From Pedobacter chinensis (GTDB lineage Bacteria; Bacteroidota; Bacteroidia; Sphingobacteriales; Sphingobacteriaceae), in contig NZ_QPKV01000012.1 in NCBI RefSeq assembly GCF_003339865.1, positions 62,001-126,000 on the forward strand: a DNA stretch of 64,000 nucleotides. Direction: 5' to 3'. A program made the translations under genes and the position numbers. Below the pieces are notes generated by a model that saw only the letters and a list, made by a program, of their open reading frames with translations, searched no databases and had not been told where the DNA came from. Positions 35,733-42,979 of this stretch are shown in pieces; position 1 is the stretch's first letter; each line of letters opens with the position of its first letter.

Positions 35733-35743
35733 ATCTAAAAAAA

Positions 35744-36157
35744 ATGAAATTCATAAAATATATTCTTGCAGGAACACTTTTCGGAATCATCATGACCAAG
35801 TCTGAGGCTGTTTCCTGGTACAGGATCCAGGAAATGTTCCGTTTCCAGTCTTTCCATATGTATGGAATTATTGGTACGGCCGTTGTACTTGGCGTAATTG
35901 CAGTATGGCTGATCAAAAAATTCAAAGCCAAGGATCTGGCCGGAAATCCGATTGTCTTCCACGATAAGGACAAGGCCTATATAAAATACCTACTAGGCGG
36001 CACCATTTTCGGCCTGGGCTGGGCACTCACCGGCGCCTGTCCCGGCCCCATGTTCGTCAACCTTGGGAGCGGATATGCCGGTATGGCGGTGGTCATCCTT
36101 GGTGCGCTCCTGGGCACCTATCTATACGGAGCGATGAAAAGCAAGCTCCCTCATTAA
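35744..36157 (+). CDS. YeeE/YedE-type thiosulfate channel, second half (DUF6691)
   Basis: The start at 35744 gives a 137-aa membrane protein beginning MKFIKYILAGTLFG. An upstream in-frame ATG at 35609 lies inside the preceding gene and is rejected. The conserved helix GLGWALTGACPGPMFVNLG carries the channel Cys. Split two-gene versions of YeeE/TsuA of this kind are common in Bacteroidota. It works with the product of 35175-35732. Confidence 0.87.
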   Translation: MKFIKYILAGTLFGIIMTKSEAVSWYRIQEMFRFQSFHMYGIIGTAVVLGVIAVWLIKKFKAKDLAGNPIVFHDKDKAYIKYLLGGTIFGLGWALTGACPGPMFVNLGSGYAGMAVVILGALLGTYLYGAMKSKLPH

Positions 36158-36171
36158 TAAAATAGAATCTG

Positions 36172-36549
36172 ATGAGCAAACTAAGGGCTATAATAGACCA
36201 TAGATGTCCCAGGTGCCGAAAGGGAAAATTATATACCCATTCCATGTTCCATTGGAAATATGATCAGATGAATAAAAAATTTGCCTGCTGCAACCTGAAC
36301 TATGAGATAGAGCCGGGCTTCTTTATCGGAGCGATGTATGTGAGCTATGTTTTCATTGTCGCAGAACTTGTCAATGCGGGCATTCCGGCATTCATGATCT
36401 TTGGCGAAGAAGAGCAGTGGGCAATCATCGCAACCACTATTTCGCCGGTCATCCTACTGTTCACCTTCAACTACCGCTATGCCAGAACCCTTTTGCTCCA
36501 TGTCCTCTCTCCGATCAAATATGATGAAAGTGCAGGCAGAAACTGCTGA
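36172..36549 (+). CDS. DUF983 family membrane protein
   Basis: A 125-aa protein that opens with a CPRCRKGKLY zinc-ribbon knuckle and a second Cys pair (ACCNLNYEIEPGFF), followed by two or three helices. This is the DUF983 pattern. It is the last gene of the first MBL-rhodanese unit, 14 bp after the second channel half. Its function is unknown. DUF983 proteins elsewhere often accompany respiratory or redox genes. Confidence 0.82.
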   Translation: MSKLRAIIDHRCPRCRKGKLYTHSMFHWKYDQMNKKFACCNLNYEIEPGFFIGAMYVSYVFIVAELVNAGIPAFMIFGEEEQWAIIATTISPVILLFTFNYRYARTLLLHVLSPIKYDESAGRNC

Positions 36550-36565
36550 GAAGATTTTGGGGCGC

Positions 36566-36610
36566 TGTGACAAAAGTTACAGTGCGAAGAACCGCTAAAG
36601 GGTAAATTTG
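36566..36610 (+). promoter_or_regulatory. CRP-type operator and -7 box, second MBL-rhodanese operon
   Basis: TGTGACAAAAGTTACA (36566-36581) differs from the other two sites only in the right arm. A perfect -7 element, TAAATTTG, lies at 36603-36610, again exactly 37 bp from the operator start. The 5' leader to the ATG at 36672 is longer here, about 55 nt. Confidence 0.75.
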
Positions 36611-36671
36611 ATGTAAACCTGGCAAAGGCAGGAATCATACCGTTAAACACATTAATCAAAAATAAAAACAC

Positions 36672-38012
36672 ATGAAAATAGAACAATTTGAAGACAAGCA
36701 CCTCTCCCATTACAGCTATGCGGTACTGAGCGAATGCCGGAATGAAATCATATTGATCGATCCCTCCAGGGATCCGTCTGCATATTACCATTTTGCCGAA
36801 AAACACCAGGCCAAAATAGTTGGTGTTATCGAGACGCACCCGCATGCGGATTTTGTGAGTGCTCATCTTGAAATCCATCATAAGACCGGCGCAACAATAT
36901 ATTGCAGCAAACTCAATACGCCGTCCTACCTGTTTTCCCCATTTGATGAAGACCAGACGATAACCCTGGGAAAGATCACCTTAAGGGCAATCAACACCCC
37001 GGGGCACTCTCCGGATAGTATCAGTATTTTGCTCGAACACGATGGGAAACAAAAAGCGCTATTTTCCGGAGATACCCTTTTTATCGGTGACTGCGGAAGG
37101 CCGGATTTAAGGGAAAGCGGAGGTGATTCAATGGCGGAACGCAATTTCCTTGCCGCCCAAATGTACCATTCATTAAGGGACAAACTGATGAAACTCTCAG
37201 ATGAAGTGATTCTGTATCCGGCACACGGGGCAGGTACGCTCTGCGGAAAAGCGTTGAGCGAGGCCAATAGCAGTACCATTGGTGCTGAAAAAAGAAGTAA
37301 CTGGTCACTGCAGGAAATGACTGAGGCCGATTTTGTGAGCGCATTAAATGAAAACCAGCCATTCATTCCATTTTACTTCCCTTTTGATGTGGCCTTGAAC
37401 AAGAAAGGCGCAGCACCGTTTGAAGATTCGGTAAGTGCGGTTCAGATCATGGAATCCGGTGAAAACTTAAAACCAAATGCCCTAATTATCGATACGCGAA
37501 GGGAAGATGTTTTTAAGAAGGGACATATAGAAGGCGCTGTAAATATCATGGATGGAAACAAATTTGAAACCTGGCTGGGCAGCATTGTGAAGCCTGAAGA
37601 GCCTTATTATCTTATGGCAGAAAATCTTGCTACATTGCATAGTCTTATCGCGAGGACCGCATCCATCGGGTATGAAACGCAGCTTGCCGGCGGTTTTATA
37701 AACGCAGTAGAAACTGTCCCGGATGAGATTATCGATATCCAAAATTTTAAAGAGAACCAAAATGGATATACCATTGTGGATGTGAGGAACAAGACAGAGC
37801 GTATGGAAAACAGTATTTTTGAGAACAGCATAAATATTCCACTGGGAAATTTAAGGGAAAGGGTAAACGAAATTCCGCTGGAGCAACCCGTAGCAGTACA
37901 CTGCGCCGGTGGATACAGAAGTGCGGCTGCAAGCTCACTGATTGCATCCGTTATTGATGGCAAGCAAAAGGTGCTTGATATTGGTGAGGCCATTAAGGAT
38001 TTTCAGAATTAA
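36672..38012 (+). CDS. Second MBL-fold persulfide dioxygenase-rhodanese fusion
   Basis: This 446-aa paralogue has the same three-domain order as the protein at 32610. The MBL domain shows THPHADFVSAH (His56, His58, Asp60, His65), NTPGHSPDS and FSGDTLFIGDCGRPD. The middle rhodanese (about 270-345) lacks a catalytic Cys, and the last one has HCAGGYRS (Cys411). The sequence has clearly diverged from the first copy, so the duplication is old or the copies were acquired separately. It is followed at 12 bp by the TsdA-like cytochrome, which links persulfide oxidation to thiosulfate metabolism. Confidence 0.9.
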   Translation: MKIEQFEDKHLSHYSYAVLSECRNEIILIDPSRDPSAYYHFAEKHQAKIVGVIETHPHADFVSAHLEIHHKTGATIYCSKLNTPSYLFSPFDEDQTITLGKITLRAINTPGHSPDSISILLEHDGKQKALFSGDTLFIGDCGRPDLRESGGDSMAERNFLAAQMYHSLRDKLMKLSDEVILYPAHGAGTLCGKALSEANSSTIGAEKRSNWSLQEMTEADFVSALNENQPFIPFYFPFDVALNKKGAAPFEDSVSAVQIMESGENLKPNALIIDTRREDVFKKGHIEGAVNIMDGNKFETWLGSIVKPEEPYYLMAENLATLHSLIARTASIGYETQLAGGFINAVETVPDEIIDIQNFKENQNGYTIVDVRNKTERMENSIFENSINIPLGNLRERVNEIPLEQPVAVHCAGGYRSAAASSLIASVIDGKQKVLDIGEAIKDFQN

Positions 38013-38024
38013 TATTTTAAAAGT

Positions 38025-39104
38025 GTGAAAACAGAAAGAAACAACGAGGATAAACTGCAGGTATTTGCCCGGTTTGGAAAATATCTCGTATGGACGTCAT
38101 TTCTATTCGTTGTGATCATGTTTTCTCTTGTTTTAGCACTCAGCGGATTTCATCTTCCAAAAAGTTTCTATGCGGATAAGCCTAATCCATCCATTCAAAA
38201 GAATCAAATAAAACCTTTAGAGCGCCGTGTTGCTAAACCCGAATATTGGAAGGCGCCTGATACGATGCAGCTTCAGGGCAAAGCTGATGCGGATCTGATC
38301 AGGTATGGCCGGGATTTGATTGTCCGTACGGCATACTATTTAGGGCCGCAGGGTATCGTAGGAAAGCTGACTAATGGTATGAATTGTCAGAACTGCCACT
38401 TGGATGCAGGAACCAGGCCCTTTGCGAATAATTTCTCCATCTTTTATGCAGGTTTTCCAAAAATGAGCGCAAGAAGCGGTAGAAAGGAAGAAGCCTTTGA
38501 ACGGATTAATGAGTGCTTCGAGCGAAGCATGAACGGCAAAGCTCCGGGAAGAAATTCCAGGGAAATGGTCGCCATGTTGGCCTATTTAAAATGGGTTGGA
38601 AAAAAACAGGATGCCGCACATTCCATTGCGGATAATTCGGTAAAAAAAATCCCATATCTGGATGTGCCTGCAGATCCCCTGAAGGGGAAAATGGTATATG
38701 CCTCCAAATGCAGCAGCTGTCATGGAGAAACGGGCAAAGGCGTTGCCTCACCTGATGGAAAAGGATATATGTACCCTCCCCTTTGGGGCAGGGACAGCTA
38801 TAACGATGGTGCAGGAATGTTCAGGCTTGGAAATTTTGCAGGATTTGTCAAAAACAACATGCCTTATGGCGCCACCTACAAAGATCCGAACTTAACGGAT
38901 GCGGAAGCCTGGGACGTAGCTGCATTTGTGAATGCGCAGCCCAGACCGCACCTGGATTCCAAAAACGACTATAAAAACCTGTACACAAAGCCAATAGATT
39001 ATCCCTTCGGGCCATATGCAGATCACTTTAGCGAAAAGCAGCATAAATATGGTCCCTTTATTGACATGGCTGAACAGCACGCACCTATAAAACAGAAAAA
39101 ATAG
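38025..39104 (+). CDS. TsdA-like dihaem cytochrome c (thiosulfate dehydrogenase family)
   Basis: The GTG at 38025 starts a 359-aa protein with one N-terminal membrane anchor (about 20-42). Two c-haem domains follow, with CQNCH at 121-125 and CSSCH at 229-233. Between them is RINECFERSMNG with Cys164, at the place where TsdA enzymes have the Cys ligand of the catalytic haem. TsdA couples two thiosulfates to tetrathionate, or runs in reverse. A similar protein is encoded at 55578. It is preceded by the persulfide dioxygenase and followed after 4 bp by a DsrE protein. Confidence 0.85.
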   Translation: MKTERNNEDKLQVFARFGKYLVWTSFLFVVIMFSLVLALSGFHLPKSFYADKPNPSIQKNQIKPLERRVAKPEYWKAPDTMQLQGKADADLIRYGRDLIVRTAYYLGPQGIVGKLTNGMNCQNCHLDAGTRPFANNFSIFYAGFPKMSARSGRKEEAFERINECFERSMNGKAPGRNSREMVAMLAYLKWVGKKQDAAHSIADNSVKKIPYLDVPADPLKGKMVYASKCSSCHGETGKGVASPDGKGYMYPPLWGRDSYNDGAGMFRLGNFAGFVKNNMPYGATYKDPNLTDAEAWDVAAFVNAQPRPHLDSKNDYKNLYTKPIDYPFGPYADHFSEKQHKYGPFIDMAEQHAPIKQKK

Positions 39105-39108
39105 AAAC

Positions 39109-39564
39109 ATGAAAAAATTACTGATCTTACTCCAGCTTGTCATCATGATGGTCATCACCACCAATGTATCTGCACAGGAGACAAAAAAACCGTTTACGGG
39201 TGCTGTTGCAAAAAAGAAATCATATAAAGCGCTATATGTACTTAACAGTGCCGAGGAAAAACATATTTCGGGAACACTCAGGAACATCAACAATGCTTTG
39301 GAGGATCCAAGATTGAAGGGAAAACTGGAGGTTGAGCTTATCGCCTTCGGGGATGGCGTGGCGGTTTATCGCAAGGATGGAAAGTTCCTTGAGCAGCTTA
39401 ATTTGCTAAAGTCAAAGGGCGTAATTCTTGCGCAGTGCGAGAATACCGTTCGCGAGCGGAAAATCGATAAGTCAGATCTCTTCGATTTCATCAGCTATGT
39501 GCCAAGCGGCAACGGAGAGATCATCATCCGTTCGGCGGAAGGATGGGTAATCGTTCATCCCTAA
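39109..39564 (+). CDS. Exported DsrE-family protein
   Basis: A signal peptide (VSAQE) precedes a DsrE/F-like fold with SYKALYVLNSAEE, LRNINNALEDPRLKG, IAFGDGVAVYRKDG and the conserved Cys in ILAQCENTVRER. DsrE proteins carry sulfur as a Cys persulfide, and export to the periplasm would let it act beside the TsdA-like cytochrome. The same gene pair occurs at 55578-57138, with a very similar DsrE protein. That makes a functional partnership likely. Confidence 0.87.
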   Translation: MKKLLILLQLVIMMVITTNVSAQETKKPFTGAVAKKKSYKALYVLNSAEEKHISGTLRNINNALEDPRLKGKLEVELIAFGDGVAVYRKDGKFLEQLNLLKSKGVILAQCENTVRERKIDKSDLFDFISYVPSGNGEIIIRSAEGWVIVHP

Positions 39565-39904
39565 TGTAAAAACCAAAACGGCAGTGAATCTTTAAAAGGT
39601 GCAAATTGGTATTTCGATACGATGCAAAGATTAGGATCAGTTGTGCCGGATCCATTTCACCCGGGGCCGCAAACGCCGAAAATTATTGTCATGTTTAAAT
39701 ATCAATGGCTTATGCCGGCAACACTAAAATTCAAAAGGTTCGACAAAATTGTCTATCATCGTATGTGCTGTGCGGAGTAACGCATTTAAAAATGCTAGGG
39801 AATTTATCGAAAAGCTACATAATTAAAACAGTACTCGCCCAAACAGCATTGATAAAATTTTGTTAATCAGGCATGCGGTGATCCGTCAACCAATATTATC
39901 AATA
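39565..39904. other. Gene-free stretch, promoter region of DUF202 gene
   Basis: No open reading frame with coding character and no clear hairpin was found in these 340 bp. An AT-rich TAAAATTTTG element near 39853-39862 may be part of the promoter of the DUF202 gene. Confidence 0.4.
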
Positions 39905-40294
39905 ATGGAAAAAGAAGAACAAGCCATTCCTAAATCAAACACTGGTGACCATCTGGCCAACGAACGGACTTTTCTTGCCTGGATAAGAACTAGCATAGGA
40001 ATTATGGGCTTTGGTTTTGTGGTGGTAAAGTTTTCACTTTTTATCAAGCAGATCACTCTCGCTCTTGGGGCCAAAGCCGTCGTACACCAAACCGGCAACT
40101 CACAGAGGATAGGAATACTTCTTGTCGGGGTAGGCGCACTGACCATCATCCTGGCATTTATGCGCTATCAAAAAACTCATACACTTATTAATCAAGGCAG
40201 TTATTACCATTCCTCTACACTCATCAAAGTCCTTACCGTGGTTATTTTCATTTCAAGCATGCTTTTGTTGATATATCTTGTAAGAACGACTTAG
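39905..40294 (+). CDS. DUF202 family membrane protein
   Basis: The start at 39905 gives 129 aa. An upstream ATG at 39860 would add an unrelated stretch. The protein has the DUF202 signature NERTFLAWIRTSIGIMGFGF in the first helix and three helices in all. A close paralogue is encoded at 53605-53994. The function of DUF202 is unknown. It stands alone between the sulfur region and a receiver protein on the other strand. Confidence 0.85.
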   Translation: MEKEEQAIPKSNTGDHLANERTFLAWIRTSIGIMGFGFVVVKFSLFIKQITLALGAKAVVHQTGNSQRIGILLVGVGALTIILAFMRYQKTHTLINQGSYYHSSTLIKVLTVVIFISSMLLLIYLVRTT

Positions 40295-40367
40295 CGGATC
40301 TCTGACATGGAAACACTGATTGTGAGCACGAATACCAAACTTGAGAGAACCCGTACTTTATCACCGG

Positions 40368-40724
40368 TCAAATATGTTTCGCTACCAAACGCAGCAGGTC
40401 GTGAATATCGAAAGGCTTTTTAATAAAATTCTCTGCAGCGCAGCCCCTTCTAATGTCATAACGGTCCGCATGAGCACTCATCATGATAATCGGAACATTC
40501 CGGGTTTTCTCTAAGGACTTCAGGTAACTGCAGACTTCAATGCCGTTTCCATCGGGGAGCATAACATCCAGCAGAAAAAGATCTGCAACATGATCACTTA
40601 GCCCTGCCATAAACGAGCTTACCGAAGAAAACGCGGAAACCCCGTACCCCTCACTGTTAAAAAGAAGCTGTAATACTTCGGTTATACCCTCATCATTTTC
40701 CAAAAGATATATCATCTTTTCCAT
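40368..40724 (-). CDS. Single-domain response regulator receiver
   Basis: The 118-aa product consists only of a receiver domain. It has the acidic pocket (NDE, residues 10-12), the phosphoacceptor Asp53 in LLDVMLPDGNG, the switch Ser in MMSAHAD and Lys in IKKPFD. No output domain follows, so it would act by protein-protein contact. No histidine kinase is encoded nearby, so its partner lies elsewhere. Confidence 0.87.
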   Translation of the reverse strand: MEKMIYLLENDEGITEVLQLLFNSEGYGVSAFSSVSSFMAGLSDHVADLFLLDVMLPDGNGIEVCSYLKSLEKTRNVPIIMMSAHADRYDIRRGCAAENFIKKPFDIHDLLRLVAKHI

Positions 40725-40811
40725 TTGTCATGCATATTGTGGGTTGCCCCTGGTTATAATAAATCTGATTTGCCATTCCTACGAATGTTTTTTAAAGGTC
40801 TAAAAAGGCCC

Positions 40812-40994
40812 CTACTTCCTCAATTTTCGCTTCTCATTGAGATGGCCGGTTTCCAGGTTCAACCGCTCCAGCAGGTAACGCAATAAAACCTCTCTATCTT
40901 GGTTTGCGGGGTGATATGCGTTATCTCCACCCTTTGCTGAGGATTTATTATGGTCAAAAGTTTCAAATGGTTGTGAAATATTTTTCTCTGTCAT
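40812..40994 (-). CDS. Small hydrophilic protein, unknown function
   Basis: A 60-aa charged frame with ATG at 40994 and no membrane segment. It ends in RLNLETGHLNEKRKLRK. It lies downstream of the outer-membrane barrel gene in the same direction. There is no recognised family, and it could be a chance frame. Confidence 0.35.
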   Translation of the reverse strand: MTEKNISQPFETFDHNKSSAKGGDNAYHPANQDREVLLRYLLERLNLETGHLNEKRKLRK

Positions 40995-41025
40995 AATTTA
41001 AATTTTAGGTTAAATATTTTGCCTA

Positions 41026-41592
41026 TTATTTTTTAGTTCCTGAAATTGCCAGAGCCAAACGAAGTCCAAAAAAGGAAACCTGCCCTCCGCTGCTTTTCCA
41101 ACCCTCATAACGAAGGCCGAGATCTGCACTATAATGCTTCGAAATTGGAATGCTGGCACCCAAAGTCGGTCCGTAGGCAAAAGAGGTATTCAGCCGGTCT
41201 CCAAGAGTATTTGCTGCACCAAGCTCAAGGGCAGCGTAATAGATACCTTCAAAGTAATATTTTGCTCCGACTTTAATTGGAACAACACCATTCATGCTTG
41301 TTGGCTCTCCTAAATAATCGAGACGTTTTTTTACCTCATCCCTGTAGCGGAAAGTCATATAGCCCGCAGATCCGGTTAGGTTGAGGTGCTCCGAAACCTT
41401 GAATTCCACCTTTGTTGATGCCCCATATCCGTTGACATAAGTTTTAGCCGTCTTACCGGTCGGAAAGCCCATGACAAAGCCTACCGATATCTTGGGGACG
41501 GCAGTTTGATCTTGCGCCTTTACCTTTACAGTCATTAATAACAGGAAACAGATCAGAAAAGGTTGAAATGTCCATCCGGCATAGGCACTCAT
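41026..41592 (-). CDS. Small outer-membrane beta-barrel protein
   Basis: A signal peptide (VKVKAQ) precedes about 160 residues of short beta-strands with glycine-rich turns, such as ISVGFVMGFPTG and SADLGLRYEGW. It resembles the eight-stranded OmpX/OmpW-like barrels of Bacteroidota. The start overlaps the preceding 76-aa gene by 4 bp (ATGA), so the two are coupled. Its role is unknown. Confidence 0.68.
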   Translation of the reverse strand: MSAYAGWTFQPFLICFLLLMTVKVKAQDQTAVPKISVGFVMGFPTGKTAKTYVNGYGASTKVEFKVSEHLNLTGSAGYMTFRYRDEVKKRLDYLGEPTSMNGVVPIKVGAKYYFEGIYYAALELGAANTLGDRLNTSFAYGPTLGASIPISKHYSADLGLRYEGWKSSGGQVSFFGLRLALAISGTKK

Positions 41593-41819
41593 AGGGAGGT
41601 CCTGTAAAAAATGTTTAACTCGGCCGCAATGCTTTCCAGGTAAGGGGCAAGCTTAAAATCTCTTGATACAAAGGATATTACCCCTTGTTTTTTACATTCC
41701 CAAACCGTCCCAACCAGCTCTCCCTCGATGTAGACCTGGTTGCATCTTTTCTTTGGGACATCTATGCAAATGTGTTTTCCCCCGATTTCAAACTCATGGT
41801 TAAATTCTAAATCTTTCAT
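41589..41819 (-). CDS. 76-aa hypothetical protein
   Basis: A compact protein with IGGKHICIDVPKKRCNQVYIEG, which looks like a small beta-rich domain, then a helical C-terminus. It has no signal peptide. The stop overlaps the barrel protein start by 4 bp. I do not recognise a family. It follows the terminator of the HAE1 pump unit. Confidence 0.5.
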   Translation of the reverse strand: MKDLEFNHEFEIGGKHICIDVPKKRCNQVYIEGELVGTVWECKKQGVISFVSRDFKLAPYLESIAAELNIFYRTSL

Positions 41820-41845
41820 ATTTTCCTTTTTTCTTATCTGACTAA

Positions 41846-41884
41846 TAAAAAGATTTGCCGGGCGGCTAATATCCGCCCGGCAAT
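41846..41884 (-). terminator. Strong terminator of HAE1-type RND operon
   Basis: TTGCCGGGCGG (41855-41865) and CCGCCCGGCAA (41873-41883) form an 11-bp GC-rich stem with a 7-nt loop. On the minus strand it is followed by ATCTTTTTATT. It starts 5 nt after the adaptor stop codon. Confidence 0.88.
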
Positions 41885-41887
41885 GTT

Positions 41888-42967
41888 TTATAGCGTCTGA
41901 CCGCTTTTGATCTCATCGTTCGCGGGCGAAATAATCTCTGTCCCGGCTTTGATGGAACCAAAAATCTCGGTCATCTCTGTTCCCTTCATCCCTTCCTTAA
42001 TGTCAACGAGCTTGGCTTTACCATTTGCAATTTCCACTACGTACTTCCGTTCTGTAGAACGCACGATAGCAGAATTAGGCACAAGAAGCGAAGTCGCACC
42101 GGATTTAAGCGGGATTTCAACCTCGGCATACATGCCGGCCTTCAACCTGTTATCTTTATTGGCCACGTCAACCTCGACGATTTCCTGGCGCATGTTGCCC
42201 AGTGAATTTGCAGACCGGCTGATCTTGGCCTGGCGCTGTTCCCCCGGCAGCGCATTGAAGCGGAACTTGACCATCTGGCTTAGGTCCACTTTGTCTACAT
42301 AATCCTCAGGTATAGAAACTTCAAGCCTCATGTGGGTCAGGTCCTGCAATACCAGCATGGGTAGGTCCGAAGATTTGCCCGCCGACACCAGTGCTCCCGG
42401 TGATACATTCCTGTCAACGATCACCCCGTCAAAAGGCGCATATACTTTCAAGTAGTCCTGCATGGTACGTACGGAGGATACATTTGACCGCTCAGCCTCA
42501 GCTATGGCCTTATCTCCTTTCATCCTGGAAAGCGCATTATCAAGTTCTAGCGGAGATACCGAACCTTCCTCTTTTGCTGCTTCTTTCAGACGTCTGTATT
42601 TCTCACTGCTCGCCGATGCGGTCTCCCGTGCCTGCAGGTAACGGGAATTTGCCGATTGCAATTGTGATTCGAGTTCCGGTGCTTCCAGGGTCATCAGCAG
42701 CTGGCCTTTGGTCACCTTAGAACCCAAATCGACCAGTATTGCTTTCACAAAACCATTGGCCTTGGGAAAAATGTTCACCTGGTTGAAAGGCTTGAGCACC
42801 CCGGGAATGCGGGTAAAACTGGAAAGGGCCTCTTCTTCGACCTTTGTGGTTTCATATTTGGCTTCCTTGCCGTTTTTTTCGGGACTGATGTTCACGGGCT
42901 TCTGGTTTCCGCCACACGCGGCCAGAGTACTTATAATTATTATGATGGGAATGAATCTGGTTTTCAT
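41888..42967 (-). CDS. RND efflux periplasmic adaptor (AcrA/MexA type lipoprotein)
   Basis: The 359-aa adaptor has a lipobox (STLAACGG), lipoyl halves with GFVKAILVDLGSKVTKGQ and APFDGVIVDRNVSPGALV, and a coiled-coil hairpin between them (about 110-165). Beta-barrel and membrane-proximal domains end it. It is the last gene of a complete tripartite set with the permease 12 bp upstream. The substrate range is unknown. The order TolC, permease, adaptor is common in Bacteroidota. Confidence 0.9.
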   Translation of the reverse strand: MKTRFIPIIIIISTLAACGGNQKPVNISPEKNGKEAKYETTKVEEEALSSFTRIPGVLKPFNQVNIFPKANGFVKAILVDLGSKVTKGQLLMTLEAPELESQLQSANSRYLQARETASASSEKYRRLKEAAKEEGSVSPLELDNALSRMKGDKAIAEAERSNVSSVRTMQDYLKVYAPFDGVIVDRNVSPGALVSAGKSSDLPMLVLQDLTHMRLEVSIPEDYVDKVDLSQMVKFRFNALPGEQRQAKISRSANSLGNMRQEIVEVDVANKDNRLKAGMYAEVEIPLKSGATSLLVPNSAIVRSTERKYVVEIANGKAKLVDIKEGMKGTEMTEIFGSIKAGTEIISPANDEIKSGQTL

Positions 42968-42979
42968 GTTGTTTATCTT

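Noticed and set aside
35609..35743. Upstream extension of the second YeeE half
   Set aside because: These 45 codons lie inside the preceding channel gene and do not resemble the family; the ATG at 35744 gives the normal N-terminus.
39800..39904. FNR-like site near TTGATAAAATTTTGTTAATC
   Set aside because: The arms do not match TTGAT-N4-ATCAA in spacing, and the sequence is simply AT-rich.
40307..40423. Short plus-strand frame starting METLIVSTNTKLE
   Set aside because: It is only 38 codons and overlaps the receiver gene; it could be the start of a lost gene but cannot be supported.
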